From the NCBI GenBank assembly GCA_938028765.1, contig CALIZF010000027.1, forward strand, positions 1 through 53,995: 53,995 nt of DNA, read 5' to 3'. The notes below the pieces were generated by a model. The model was not told where the DNA came from. It saw only the letters and a list, made by a program, of their open reading frames with translations, and made no database searches. The position numbers and the translations under genes were made by a program. Of this stretch, positions 7,892 through 16,530 are shown one piece after another; position 1 is the first letter of the stretch; each line of letters starts with the position of its first letter. The stretch comes from an uncultured Paracoccaceae bacterium (GTDB lineage Bacteria > Pseudomonadota > Alphaproteobacteria > Rhodobacterales > Rhodobacteraceae).

Positions 7892-8827
7892 TCAGGCGCG
7901 CTTGCGGTCGTCCGGGCGCAGAAGGATCGCCAGTGCCGCCGCGGTCAGCGCCACGCCCACCAGGACCAGCGCGGGCGGGGCGGGGCGGCCCAGTGCAAGC
8001 TCCCACAGGATCACCCAGGCGGGAACGAGGTAGGTATAGGCCATGACCTTGGCCGCAGGCAGGCGCTCGGCGGCGTAGCTGAGCAGGAAGAAGGTCAGCG
8101 CCGAGGCGAAGACGCTGACATAGCCGAGCGTGACCCAGACGATCCCGGGCAGCGCCGCCCAGTCGGTCGCCGCAAGGTCACGCCAACCCCAGAGGCAGAG
8201 AACGGCGAACCCCGCGGCCATCACGAACGTGGTGACCACCGACGCCGGTTCGCCCCGGTTCAGGAGGCGCAGCATCGGGGTGAAGGCTGCGTGCGCGACG
8301 CAGCCCGCGAAATAGATCGCCTCGCCGCGGCCCAGGTCGAAGGCGAGGGCCGCCGCGAGGTCGGCCCGGAAGATCACCCACAGCGCGCCGAGGGCCCCGA
8401 TGGCCAGCGCGGCCGCCATGCCCGGTGTCGTCACCTGCCGCAGCATCAGCCAGCCGAAGACGGCCGACATCGCGGGGGTCAGCGTGAACACCGCGGCGGT
8501 GGACACCGGGGGCGCGGTCTTCAGCCCTTCGAACATCAGCACGAAATAGACCGCATAGACCGCCCCCAGAAGGACATAGCGCCAAGGCGCGCGGAAGTGC
8601 GCGGCGCGAAAGCCCGGCCCCGCCATGGCGACGGCGGCAAGGATCGCCGCGGCCAGCGCGAAGCGCACGGCGTTCAGCGCGGCCGGCGCGATCTCGTTGG
8701 CCACCATCGCGCCGAGGCTGAAGCTGCCCGCGACGAAGGCCGAGAAGGCAAGCATCGCGGCATGGCCGCGCAGGGCGGCGGCCCGCGCCGGATCGCGCGG
8801 CAGGTCGGGCCGCGCCCGGGTGGTCAA
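7892..8827 (-). CDS. EamA/DMT-superfamily transporter
   Basis: A protein of about 311 residues with around ten hydrophobic segments arranged as two EamA repeats, the pattern of drug/metabolite exporters (RhaT/YdcZ-like). The second half ends with AKVMAYTYLVPAWVILWELA, a typical EamA repeat motif. A short basic tail (DDRKRA) is cytoplasmic. The start given is a TTG at 8827 that overlaps the LysR stop (TTGA). No ribosome site is obvious, and the ATG at 8755 is an alternative giving about 287 residues. The overlap with the LysR gene suggests that regulator controls export here. The substrate is unknown. Confidence 0.85.
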   Translation of the reverse strand: MTTRARPDLPRDPARAAALRGHAAMLAFSAFVAGSFSLGAMVANEIAPAALNAVRFALAAAILAAVAMAGPGFRAAHFRAPWRYVLLGAVYAVYFVLMFEGLKTAPPVSTAAVFTLTPAMSAVFGWLMLRQVTTPGMAAALAIGALGALWVIFRADLAAALAFDLGRGEAIYFAGCVAHAAFTPMLRLLNRGEPASVVTTFVMAAGFAVLCLWGWRDLAATDWAALPGIVWVTLGYVSVFASALTFFLLSYAAERLPAAKVMAYTYLVPAWVILWELALGRPAPPALVLVGVALTAAALAILLRPDDRKRA

Positions 8828-9711
8828 AGGGCCGACCAGCCGCGGGCGGCGTCCTTGAGGTGCGTGAGCAACGCCTGCACCTTGGTGGTGCGGTGCAAGT
8901 CAACATGCGTGACCAGCCAGAGCGGCACCGCCCAGTCGGACCGCGGCGGCATCACCTCGACCAGATCGGGGTGCTGGCTCGCCTCGAACACCGACACGAA
9001 GCCGATCCCGGCGCCGGCCCGGATCGCAGCCAGCAGGGCGGCGGGTTCGGTGGCGCGGAATGCGATCCGGTCGCCCGGCACGCTGTCGATCAGCCAGCGG
9101 TTCGAGGGCGCGCGCGCCGGCGGCCCCTCGGGCACGACGAAGCGATGTTTGGGCAGCTCGGCCGGACCGGAGGGAAGACCCTCGCGCTCGACATAAGGCC
9201 CGGATGCGTAGAGGCCGACCCGCAGATGGCCGAAGGGCTGCACGACATTGTCGGGTTCCTCGGGCGCGGCACCCGCGCGGATGGCCACGTGCGCCTCGCC
9301 GTATTCGAGACGGAACACGCGCGCGTCGGTCAGGAAGCGCACTGTCAGACCGGGGTGGCGCGACTGGAAGTCGACCAGAACGGGCGTCAGCAAGGGCGCG
9401 ATGCCGGTGATCGACGTCACCGTCAGGTCCCCCGAGACGGTCTCGCCCTGGCCCTTGATGCGGCCCTGAAGCTGTCCGAACTGGTCGGCCGTGGCCTGCG
9501 CCACCCGCAGCAGGTCGCGCCCGGCCTCGGTCGGGGTATACCCGCGGGCGTGACGCTGGAAGAGCTTGGCCCCCAGCCGCCGCTCGAGGGCGTCGATATG
9601 GCGAATGACGGTCGCGTGGTGGACACCCAGCACCTCGGCCGCCCCTGACACCGTGCCAAGCCGCGCCACCGCCCAGGCCGTGCGGACCTCGTCCCAGCTG
9701 TCGAGCCCCAT
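8824..9711 (-). CDS. LysR-family transcriptional regulator
   Basis: The 295-residue protein has the N-terminal winged helix typical of LysR regulators (VARLGTVSGAAEVLGVHHAT, then IDALERRLGAKLFQRHARG) and a periplasmic-binding-like effector domain from about residue 90. The ATG at 9711 is used because the family begins a few residues before the first helix. The longer upstream reading has no homology. The gene overlaps the EamA transporter and reads away from the DUF1194 gene, leaving 293 bp between. It probably controls the transporter. Confidence 0.9.
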   Translation of the reverse strand: MGLDSWDEVRTAWAVARLGTVSGAAEVLGVHHATVIRHIDALERRLGAKLFQRHARGYTPTEAGRDLLRVAQATADQFGQLQGRIKGQGETVSGDLTVTSITGIAPLLTPVLVDFQSRHPGLTVRFLTDARVFRLEYGEAHVAIRAGAAPEEPDNVVQPFGHLRVGLYASGPYVEREGLPSGPAELPKHRFVVPEGPPARAPSNRWLIDSVPGDRIAFRATEPAALLAAIRAGAGIGFVSVFEASQHPDLVEVMPPRSDWAVPLWLVTHVDLHRTTKVQALLTHLKDAARGWSAL

Positions 9712-10004
9712 GCGAAACCTCCCGCGACTCGGGCGCAGACTACGCCGACAGCCGGGGGCCGCAAGCCGTCGCCGCAAGCGCGAACAATGGCTTGGGAAGA
9801 AAGCAGCCAAGCAGGGCGCGCGGCCGCGACAGCCGCGACCCTGGCCCCGATCTTCCCTGGACTGCGAGCTGCAAGGCGGGCACACTTGTGCGGATCGTCC
9901 ATCCTGCGCATACCCCCGCTGCGCATCGGCGGTTGCTGCCTCTACCGTTTCAAGCGAACGAGCTTGCGAGAAACCGAACCCGGATTGCAGTGCGAAGAAG
10001 GCGG

Positions 10005-10706
10005 ATGATGCGCTGGCTTGCGGCGATGCTGACGGTGCTGCCGGCGCCTGCCTCGGCCTGCCGGCTGGCGCTGCTGCTGGCCCTCGACGTGTCGGCTTCG
10101 GTCGATCCGGTGGAGTATCGGCTGCAGGCCGACGGCATTGCCGCAGCTTTGATGTCTCCGCCAGTCGCCGACGCGATCCTCGCCGAGCCGGGCGCGATCG
10201 CGCTGGCGGCCTTCGTCTGGTCGGGGCCGGCCGATCACGACCGGATCGCAGACTGGGCGATGATCGACGGCCCCGCGGCGCTGTCGGCCTTCGCCGCGCG
10301 GATCGCGGCGCATCCGCGCGGGTCGTCCTTCGACGGACGCACGGCCATCGGTGCGGCCATGCTGGCGGCGGCGGCGGAATTCGCGCGCGCGCCGGCCTGC
10401 CTGATGCGCACGCTCGACATCGCCACCGACGGCGAAAGCAACGTCGGCCCTGCCCCGCATCGCGTGCGCGACTCGCCGGCGCTGGCTGACATTACCGTCA
10501 ACGCGCTGTCGATCGGCGGCGATCTGCCGTTCGACCACGAGACACCCGACCTCGCCGCGGGGCCGCTGACCGCCTACCTGATGCGCAACGTCATCCGCGG
10601 CCCCGGCGCCTTCGTCGAACAGGCCGAGGATTACGCCGATGTCGAACGCGCGATGACGCGCAAACTGTTGCGCGAGCTCCGGGGTATGGTCGTCGGGATG
10701 CGCTGA
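10005..10706 (+). CDS. DUF1194 secreted von Willebrand A-like protein
   Basis: The 233-residue protein has a signal peptide (MMRWLAAMLTVLPAPASA, cleavage likely before Cys19) and one vWA-like domain. The metal-binding MIDAS motif is DVSAS at residues 28-32, and the supporting Thr and Asp lie in FDGRTAIGAAM and IATDGESNVG. This matches DUF1194, a family of unknown function common in alphaproteobacteria. The start is the first ATG of ATGATG at 10005, with GAAGAAGG just upstream. It is divergent from the LysR gene. Confidence 0.87.
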   Translation: MMRWLAAMLTVLPAPASACRLALLLALDVSASVDPVEYRLQADGIAAALMSPPVADAILAEPGAIALAAFVWSGPADHDRIADWAMIDGPAALSAFAARIAAHPRGSSFDGRTAIGAAMLAAAAEFARAPACLMRTLDIATDGESNVGPAPHRVRDSPALADITVNALSIGGDLPFDHETPDLAAGPLTAYLMRNVIRGPGAFVEQAEDYADVERAMTRKLLRELRGMVVGMR

Positions 10707-10743
10707 CCTTGCGCGCGTTCGCCAGCCGGGGCAGAGGGCGCTC

Positions 10744-11616
10744 ATGCCCCGCCGCGCGCCCCGGATCGCCGTCCTGCCCTATGCCACGCCCTTCCCGCGC
10801 GGGCTGGCGCGGGTGCCGCTGACGCGGCTGCACTGGCCCCTGGAACCCGCACCCGACGGCGGCGCGGTCGGCGACCTGCTGCCGGACGATCACCTGATCG
10901 TCTTTCCTTCGCTGGCCACGCTTCTTGCGCCGCACCGCGGCGTGCGGGCACAGCTGACGCCGATGCTGGTCGAGCCGCGGGCAGTGCAGCCCTGGGCCGG
11001 CCGGATCGCGGCGGCTCTCTACCGGCGGTTCTTCGCCATCCTCACCTGCGACCGGGCGGTTCTGGCCGCCGCGCCGAACGCGGTCCCCTTCACCTACGGC
11101 GGCTCATGGGTGCCCGACTGGCGGACGCGTGACCTGACCAAGACCGCCGGCCTGTCGCTGATCGCCTCGCGGAAGCGGGCGCTGCCCGGGCACCGCCTGC
11201 GGCACGAGATCGCCCGGCGGCTGGCGGCCGACGGGATCGCGGCCGATGTGATGGGCGGGGGCTACCGGCCCTTCGCCGACAAGGGCGACGGCCACGCGCC
11301 CTACCGCTTTTCGGTCGTGATCGAGAACTCGAGGCAGCACGGCTACTTCACCGAGAAGCTGATCGACGCGATCCTCTGCCGGTCGGTGCCGATCTACTGG
11401 GGCGATCCGGCGGTGGCCGCAGTGTTCGACCCCGCGGGGATGATCCTGTGCGACGACGCCGAGGCGATCCTGGCCGCCTGCCGCGACACCGGTCCCGACG
11501 CCTACGCCGCCCGTCTGCCCGCCCTTCTGGCGAACATCCCGCGCGCGGCCGCCTATGCCGATCCGCTCGGCAATGCGGCGCGCGCGGTGCTGGCGCGCGC
11601 GGCTGTCCGGGGGTGA
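10744..11616 (+). CDS. GT10 (fucosyltransferase-like) glycosyltransferase
   Basis: The 290-residue protein carries the C-terminal signature of glycosyltransferase family 10. VVIENSRQHGYFTEKLIDAI (residues 191-210) and LCRSVPIYWGDP (211-222) correspond to the nucleotide-sugar site of alpha-1,3-fucosyltransferases. No membrane anchor or signal peptide is visible, so it is cytoplasmic and probably acts on a lipid-linked or surface glycan. The N-terminal half is poorly conserved. It lies 37 bp after the DUF1194 gene and 55 bp before ppk2, with no other glycan genes nearby. The sugar donor is not certain. Confidence 0.8.
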   Translation: MPRRAPRIAVLPYATPFPRGLARVPLTRLHWPLEPAPDGGAVGDLLPDDHLIVFPSLATLLAPHRGVRAQLTPMLVEPRAVQPWAGRIAAALYRRFFAILTCDRAVLAAAPNAVPFTYGGSWVPDWRTRDLTKTAGLSLIASRKRALPGHRLRHEIARRLAADGIAADVMGGGYRPFADKGDGHAPYRFSVVIENSRQHGYFTEKLIDAILCRSVPIYWGDPAVAAVFDPAGMILCDDAEAILAACRDTGPDAYAARLPALLANIPRAAAYADPLGNAARAVLARAAVRG

Positions 11617-11671
11617 CGCAAGGCCGTTACATCGGCATGGTCCAACCGCGCGAGACCCGAGGAGACCCGCC

Positions 11672-12583
11672 ATGCGCCCCGACGATCCGCCGGCCGACTG
11701 GTTCGAGGCCGACCTGGCCGATGCCCTCGACGAGAATCTGGAACTGGAGCTTGAGGACGACCTGGTGCCGGAGGCGATCCGCGCCCGCTACAAGGCGCGC
11801 CACGCCGACACCATTCCGCGGGCCGACTACTTCCGCGCCCTGCTCCGCCTGCAGGCGGAACTCGTGAAGCTGCAGGACTGGGTCCAGCACCGGCGCGAAA
11901 AGATCGTCGTGATCTTCGAGGGCCGCGACTCGGCCGGCAAGGGTGGCGCGATCAAGCGCATCACGCAGCGCCTGAACCCCCGCGTCGCCCGCGTCGTCGC
12001 CCTACCCGCCCCGTCCGACCGCGAACGGACGCAGTGGTATTTCCAGCGCTACGTCCCGCATCTGCCCGCCGGGGGCGAGATCGTGCTGTTCGACCGCAGC
12101 TGGTACAACCGCGCCGGCGTGGAGCGGGTGATGGGCTTCGCCACCGAGGACCAGGTGGAACAGTTCTTCCGCGACGTGCCGGAGTTCGAGCGGATGCTGG
12201 TCCGCTCCGGCATCCGGGTGGTGAAATACTGGTTCTCGATCACCGACGAGGAACAGCAGTTGCGCTTCCTGATGCGGATCCACGATCCGATGAAGCAGTG
12301 GAAGCTGTCGCCGATGGACCTGCAATCGCGCGTGCGGTGGGAGGCCTACACCAAGGCCAAGGAAGACATGTTCGCCCGCACGAACATCCCCGAGGCGCCG
12401 TGGTACATCGTCGAGGGCAACGACAAGAAGCGCGCGCGGCTGAACGTGATCGACCACCTTCTGAGCCTGATCCCCTACGAGCCCGTCCCGCACGAGGAGA
12501 TCACGCTGCCCGACCGGGTGTTCAATCCCGACTACGAACGCGCCGTTCTGCCGCCCGAACTTTACGTTCCGCAGAAATACTGA
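11672..12583 (+). CDS. ppk2: Polyphosphate kinase 2
   Basis: The 303-residue P-loop kinase transfers phosphate between polyphosphate and nucleotides. Walker A is GRDSAGKGG at residues 84-92. The lid and Walker B region is LFDRSWYNRAGVERVMGF. Both are PPK2 hallmarks, as is the substrate helix IKRITQRLNPRVARVVAL. Length fits a single-domain class I PPK2, which prefers nucleoside diphosphates. The ATG at 11672 has a GGAG nearby (CCGAGGAGACCCGCC). An acidic Glu/Asp-rich segment (residues 19-30) precedes the kinase fold. Confidence 0.94.
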   Translation: MRPDDPPADWFEADLADALDENLELELEDDLVPEAIRARYKARHADTIPRADYFRALLRLQAELVKLQDWVQHRREKIVVIFEGRDSAGKGGAIKRITQRLNPRVARVVALPAPSDRERTQWYFQRYVPHLPAGGEIVLFDRSWYNRAGVERVMGFATEDQVEQFFRDVPEFERMLVRSGIRVVKYWFSITDEEQQLRFLMRIHDPMKQWKLSPMDLQSRVRWEAYTKAKEDMFARTNIPEAPWYIVEGNDKKRARLNVIDHLLSLIPYEPVPHEEITLPDRVFNPDYERAVLPPELYVPQKY

Positions 12584-12596
12584 CCGCCCGCCGGGG

Positions 12597-14243
12597 TCAC
12601 GCGCCCGGCGCGGCGGCGGTGTCCGCGACCGCAAGTTCGGCGAAGAGGCGGGCGACCGCCTCGGCGCCGGGGTCGTTGAAGCCCAGCATGCTGCCCTCGG
12701 CGAGATAGCTGGCGCGCCCCGCCCGCGCCCGGCCGATCCGGGCGGTGGCGTCGGCGCCCGCGCGCGCAGCGGCGGCGGCGGCAGGCAGGCCCTGGTGCAG
12801 CGCGTTCAGCGCCGGGGCGAGCGCGTCGATCATCGTGCGGTCGCCGGGCCCCGCGCCGCCGACGCGCTGGACCCGGTCAAGCCCGACCTTCAGCGCCTCG
12901 ATCGGGTTCGCGCCGCTCGCCGAGGCATCGCCCGCCGCGGCGAAGAAGATCGCCAGCAGGACGCCCGACGACCCCCCCATCGTCTGGCTGAGTTCCTGCC
13001 CGATGGCGCGGTAAAGCTGGGTCTGGTCGGCCAGCGGCAGCCGGTCCAGCGCACCGGTCAGCGCCCGCGCCGCAGCGGCCAGCGTGCTGCCGGTGTCGCC
13101 GTCGCCCGACCTTGCGTCGAGCTGGTTCAGCTCGCCCTCCGCCTGGATCAGCACGCGGCAGCAGCGCTCGATCAGCGCCCGTGTCGCGTCGTGGCGCGAC
13201 GGGATCGGCTGGATCGGCGTCAGCCCGTCGGGCAGCGCCACGACCGGTATCTCGCTGACCGGCATGCAGCCGGGCCAGGCGTGCGGGGCGACGGGGGCGC
13301 AGAGGGCCGCCTCGTCCTCGCGCGTGGCGGGGAAGAGCGACACCGAGAACCCCCGCATGTCGAGCGAGGTCATCATCGGTGCCGGGCCGACCAGCCAGCG
13401 GATCTGCCCGCCGATGCGCGAGCGGACCAGTTCCTCGGTCAGCACGCCCATCTCGAGCGGCGTGGTGCTGCCGAGGTTGTTCAGAAGCGCGACATGCGGC
13501 CCGGCGGACAGGCGCGGGGCGAGCCGGTCGATCACCTTGTCCATCGCGTCGCGCGCGTTCACGAAATCGACCTGCTCGATCCCCGCCTCGCCGTGGATGC
13601 CAAGTCCCAGCTCGGCCTTGCCGGGGGGGATCCGGTTCTCCTTCGGGGCGCCGGGGATCGTGCAGGTATCGAGCGACATCCCGATCGAGGACACGCGGGC
13701 GATGACGCGCTGCGCCTCGGCCACCAGCGTGTCGAGATCGGCCCCCTGTTCGGCCAGCGCGCCGACGATCTTGTGGACGAAGAGCGTGCCGGCGACACCC
13801 CGCGCCTGCGGCAGGTCGGGCAAGGCCACGTCGTCGTCCACCACGACCATGCCGACGCGGATCCCCTGGGCGCGGGCGCGTTCGGCCGCAAGGCCGAAGT
13901 TCAGCCGGTCGCCGGTATAGTTCTTGACGATCAGCAGACACCCCGGCTTGCCCGTGACCGCGAGGATCCCCGCCAGCACCGCATCGACCGACGGCGAGGC
14001 GAACACCTCGCCGCAGACCGCAGCCGTCAGCATCCCCCGGCCGACGAACCCCGCGTGGCTGGGTTCGTGCCCCGACCCGCCGCCCGACACCAGCGCCACG
14101 CGCGACCGGTCCCAGTCGGTGCGGACGACGACCTTGATGTGCGGGTATCCGTCCAGCCGCGCCAGCCTGCCCGCCGCGGTGCGCAGCAGCCCGTCGATCG
14201 CCTCGGTCACGAGCGAGTCGCGGCTGTTGATGAACTGCTTCAT
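12597..14243 (-). CDS. dhaKL: Fused dihydroxyacetone kinase (DhaK-DhaL)
   Basis: The 548-residue ATP-dependent kinase is two domains in one chain. DhaK spans about residues 1-330, with GGGSGHEPSHAGFVG at 54-68 and the substrate histidine His217 in GLGIHGEAG, which binds the keto-sugar covalently as a hemiaminal. The DhaL nucleotide domain follows from about residue 345, with the Mg-binding SGDGDTGSTL motif. The domain order is that of ATP-type (not PTS) kinases. It is the last gene of the leftward ABC-transporter operon, 10 nt after the second ATPase. The product is probably dihydroxyacetone phosphate. DAK-family kinases that act on erythrulose or other keto-sugars look alike, so the substrate is inferred only. 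Confidence 0.9.
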   Translation of the reverse strand: MKQFINSRDSLVTEAIDGLLRTAAGRLARLDGYPHIKVVVRTDWDRSRVALVSGGGSGHEPSHAGFVGRGMLTAAVCGEVFASPSVDAVLAGILAVTGKPGCLLIVKNYTGDRLNFGLAAERARAQGIRVGMVVVDDDVALPDLPQARGVAGTLFVHKIVGALAEQGADLDTLVAEAQRVIARVSSIGMSLDTCTIPGAPKENRIPPGKAELGLGIHGEAGIEQVDFVNARDAMDKVIDRLAPRLSAGPHVALLNNLGSTTPLEMGVLTEELVRSRIGGQIRWLVGPAPMMTSLDMRGFSVSLFPATREDEAALCAPVAPHAWPGCMPVSEIPVVALPDGLTPIQPIPSRHDATRALIERCCRVLIQAEGELNQLDARSGDGDTGSTLAAAARALTGALDRLPLADQTQLYRAIGQELSQTMGGSSGVLLAIFFAAAGDASASGANPIEALKVGLDRVQRVGGAGPGDRTMIDALAPALNALHQGLPAAAAAARAGADATARIGRARAGRASYLAEGSMLGFNDPGAEAVARLFAELAVADTAAAPGA

Positions 14244-14253
14244 TGTGTTCTCC

Positions 14254-15249
14254 TCAGGCGATGCGGGCGCCGGTGGCGTCGAAGTAGAGGGCGTTCTGCG
14301 GCTCGACCGGCAGCGTGTCGCCCGGTTCGAGGTCGGTGTGCACCTCGGCGAGGGTGACGATGGCGTGCCCGTCGAGCGTCAGGTGCAGCCGGGTCTGGTC
14401 GCCGAGGCGTTCCACCCGCTCGACCCGCGCAGGGCGGCCGGAACCCTGGCGGACGTGTTCGGGGCGCAGCGCGATCGTCGCGGCCCCTGCCGGCGCGCCC
14501 GGGAACAGGTCCGCCGGCAGCGTGTTGATCCGCGGCTGGCCGAGGCGCCCTGCAACGTAAAGGCTGACGGGGTTTTCGTAGATCTCGCGGGGGCTGCCCA
14601 CCTGCACCAGCCGGCCGGCGTCGAGGACGCCGATCCGGGTGGCCATCGTCATCGCCTCGATCTGGTCGTGGGTGACATAGAGGATGGTCGCGCCGAGGTC
14701 CGCCTGGATGCGCTTGAGCTCTACCCGAAGGTCGGCGCGCAGCTTGGCGTCGAGCGAGCTCAGCGGTTCGTCCATCAGGTGGATCGCCGGGTTGCGCACC
14801 AGCGCGCGGCCGATGGCAACCCGCTGCATCTCGCCGCCCGACAGCGCGGTGGCGCGGTTGTCGAGCTTGTGGGCGATCTGCAGCGTCTCGGCCACCTGAT
14901 GCACCCGGGTGCGGATCGTCTCTTCCGGCGTCCGCAGGACGGGCGAGCGCAGCGGGAACGCGAGGTTCTCGCGCACTGTCATGTGCGGATAGAGCGAGTA
15001 GTGCTGAAAGACCATCGTCACGTCGCGCTCGGCCGGCGTCTCGTGCGTGGCGTCGCGGCCGTCGATGGCGATCATGCCGCGGTCGGGGCGTTCGAGGCCC
15101 GCGATCAGGCGCAGCGTCGTCGTCTTGCCCGCACCCGTCGGGCCGAGCAGCACGACGAACTCGCCATGCGCGATGGTCAGGCTCAGGTCCGCCACGGCCT
15201 CGACCGCGCCGAACCGCTTCGACACCCCGCGCAACGCGACCTCAGCCAT
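14254..15249 (-). CDS. Carbohydrate ABC transporter ATPase (second of two)
   Basis: The 331-residue MalK/UgpC-type ATPase has Walker A GPTGAGKTT (residues 36-44), signature LSGGEMQRVAIGRA, Walker B IHLMDEPLSSLD and H-loop YVTHDQ. The C-terminal part is a TOBE-like regulatory domain (IALRPEHVRQG). It overlaps the upstream ATPase gene by 8 bp and precedes dhaKL by 10 nt. Two distinct ATPases in one operon suggest a heterodimeric motor, as in the rhizobial glycerol importer GlpS/GlpT. Confidence 0.9.
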   Translation of the reverse strand: MAEVALRGVSKRFGAVEAVADLSLTIAHGEFVVLLGPTGAGKTTTLRLIAGLERPDRGMIAIDGRDATHETPAERDVTMVFQHYSLYPHMTVRENLAFPLRSPVLRTPEETIRTRVHQVAETLQIAHKLDNRATALSGGEMQRVAIGRALVRNPAIHLMDEPLSSLDAKLRADLRVELKRIQADLGATILYVTHDQIEAMTMATRIGVLDAGRLVQVGSPREIYENPVSLYVAGRLGQPRINTLPADLFPGAPAGAATIALRPEHVRQGSGRPARVERVERLGDQTRLHLTLDGHAIVTLAEVHTDLEPGDTLPVEPQNALYFDATGARIA

Positions 15250-16345
15250 GCGCCAGAACCCCCTCGTTCAGCGCCGACCGCAGCGCCCGGCCCGTGGCGG
15301 CGTCGAACAGCGTGATGGTCGCCGGATCGAATGTCAGGCCGACGCTTTCGTCCGCGCGCACCCTCTGCGCCGCCGGCAGCCGCGCCTTCACGATGCCGTC
15401 GCGGGTCTGGAGGGTGACGATCTGGGTCGTGCCCAGGTATTCGCTGGCCAGAACCCGCGCGCGCAGCGGCGCGTCGGCGGACAGGCGGACGTGTTCGGGC
15501 CGCACCCCCAGCACCGCCTCGCCGTCGAAGGGAACGCGCAGCGCCGGAACGGGCACGGTCTGGTGGTGCAGCGTCACCGCCGTCGCCCCGGCGGCAAGCC
15601 GGGCGCGGAAGGGCAGGAAGTTCATCGGCGGCGATCCGATGAACCCTGCCACGAACAGCGTCGCCGGCTTGTCGTAGATGTCCTGGGGCGGACCGAACTG
15701 TTCGATCACGCCGTGGTTCATCACCACGATCTTGTCGCCCATCTGCATCGCCTCGAGCTGGTCGTGGGTGACGTAGACGGTCGTGGCGCCCATCCGGTCG
15801 TGCAGCGCGCGCAGTTCCTCGGCCATGCGCTCGCGGAATTCGGCGTCCAGCGCCCCGAGCGGCTCGTCCATCAGGAAGCACTTGGGGTTCCGGACGATCG
15901 CACGCGCCAGCGCCACGCGCTGCCGGTCGCCGCCCGAGAGACCGCCCACAGGGCGGTCGAGCAGCCCCTCGATCCCGAGGATCCGCGCCACCTCGGTCAC
16001 CCTCTCGGCCACCTGCGCCCGCGGCATCCCCTGGCTGACGAGGGGATAGCTGATATTCCGGCGCACGTTCATGTGCGGGTAGAGGGCGAACATCTGGAAC
16101 ACGAAGGCGATATCTCGCTGGCTGGCGGGCCTGCGGCCGACTTCCTCGCCGTCGATCCAGACCTCGCCCGAGGTCGGCAGTTCGAGACCCGCGATCATGC
16201 GCAGCGTCGTCGTCTTGCCGCAGCCCGAGGGGCCGAGCAGCATGAAGAACTCGCCGTCTGCCACGCGGAAGCTGGACGACTGCACAGCGGTGAAGCTGCC
16301 GAAATCCTTGCGCAGGTTGCGGACGACGATCTCGGCCATGGTCAT
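15242..16345 (-). CDS. Carbohydrate ABC transporter ATPase (first of two)
   Basis: The 367-residue MalK-type ATPase has Walker A GPSGCGKTT (residues 38-46), signature LSGGDRQRVALARA, Walker B CFLMDEPLGALD and a C-terminal TOBE/OB domain (VLGVRPEHVRL). The start at 16345 (MTMAEIVV) overlaps the stop of the 62-residue membrane protein gene as ATGA. The ATG at 16339 would remove only two residues. It is clearly different in sequence from the second ATPase, so the pair is not a recent duplication. Confidence 0.9.
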   Translation of the reverse strand: MTMAEIVVRNLRKDFGSFTAVQSSSFRVADGEFFMLLGPSGCGKTTTLRMIAGLELPTSGEVWIDGEEVGRRPASQRDIAFVFQMFALYPHMNVRRNISYPLVSQGMPRAQVAERVTEVARILGIEGLLDRPVGGLSGGDRQRVALARAIVRNPKCFLMDEPLGALDAEFRERMAEELRALHDRMGATTVYVTHDQLEAMQMGDKIVVMNHGVIEQFGPPQDIYDKPATLFVAGFIGSPPMNFLPFRARLAAGATAVTLHHQTVPVPALRVPFDGEAVLGVRPEHVRLSADAPLRARVLASEYLGTTQIVTLQTRDGIVKARLPAAQRVRADESVGLTFDPATITLFDAATGRALRSALNEGVLAHG

Positions 16346-16530
16346 TCCGGGAAGTGGCTGACGATCACGAACAGCACCGTGCCGGTCAGCGTGACGGCAA
16401 AGGACCACGAGAAGGCCCAAAACGCCCAGGGTTGCATCAGCATGACGACGCCGGCACCGATGACGACCGAGGCGACCGCCTCCCACGGGCCGCGGCGCAG
16501 ACGGACGAGGCCGCTGAGGAACGCGATCAT
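16342..16530 (-). CDS. Small (62-residue) membrane protein of the ABC operon
   Basis: A 62-residue protein with two hydrophobic segments (about residues 19-32 and 36-57) separated by MQPWAF. The N-terminus is basic (VRLRRG) and the C-terminus ends SHFPE. It overlaps its neighbours by 4 bp on both sides (ATGA), strong evidence that it is translated as part of the operon. I do not recognise the family. By position it resembles the small DUF2160-like protein in rhizobial glycerol ABC operons, but I see no clear sequence match. It may be an accessory transporter subunit. Confidence 0.75.
   Translation of the reverse strand: MIAFLSGLVRLRRGPWEAVASVVIGAGVVMLMQPWAFWAFSWSFAVTLTGTVLFVIVSHFPE

Noticed and set aside
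15242-16345. Two ATPase genes as a recent tandem duplication
   Set aside because: They differ in most positions outside the ABC motifs, so they are distinct subunits.
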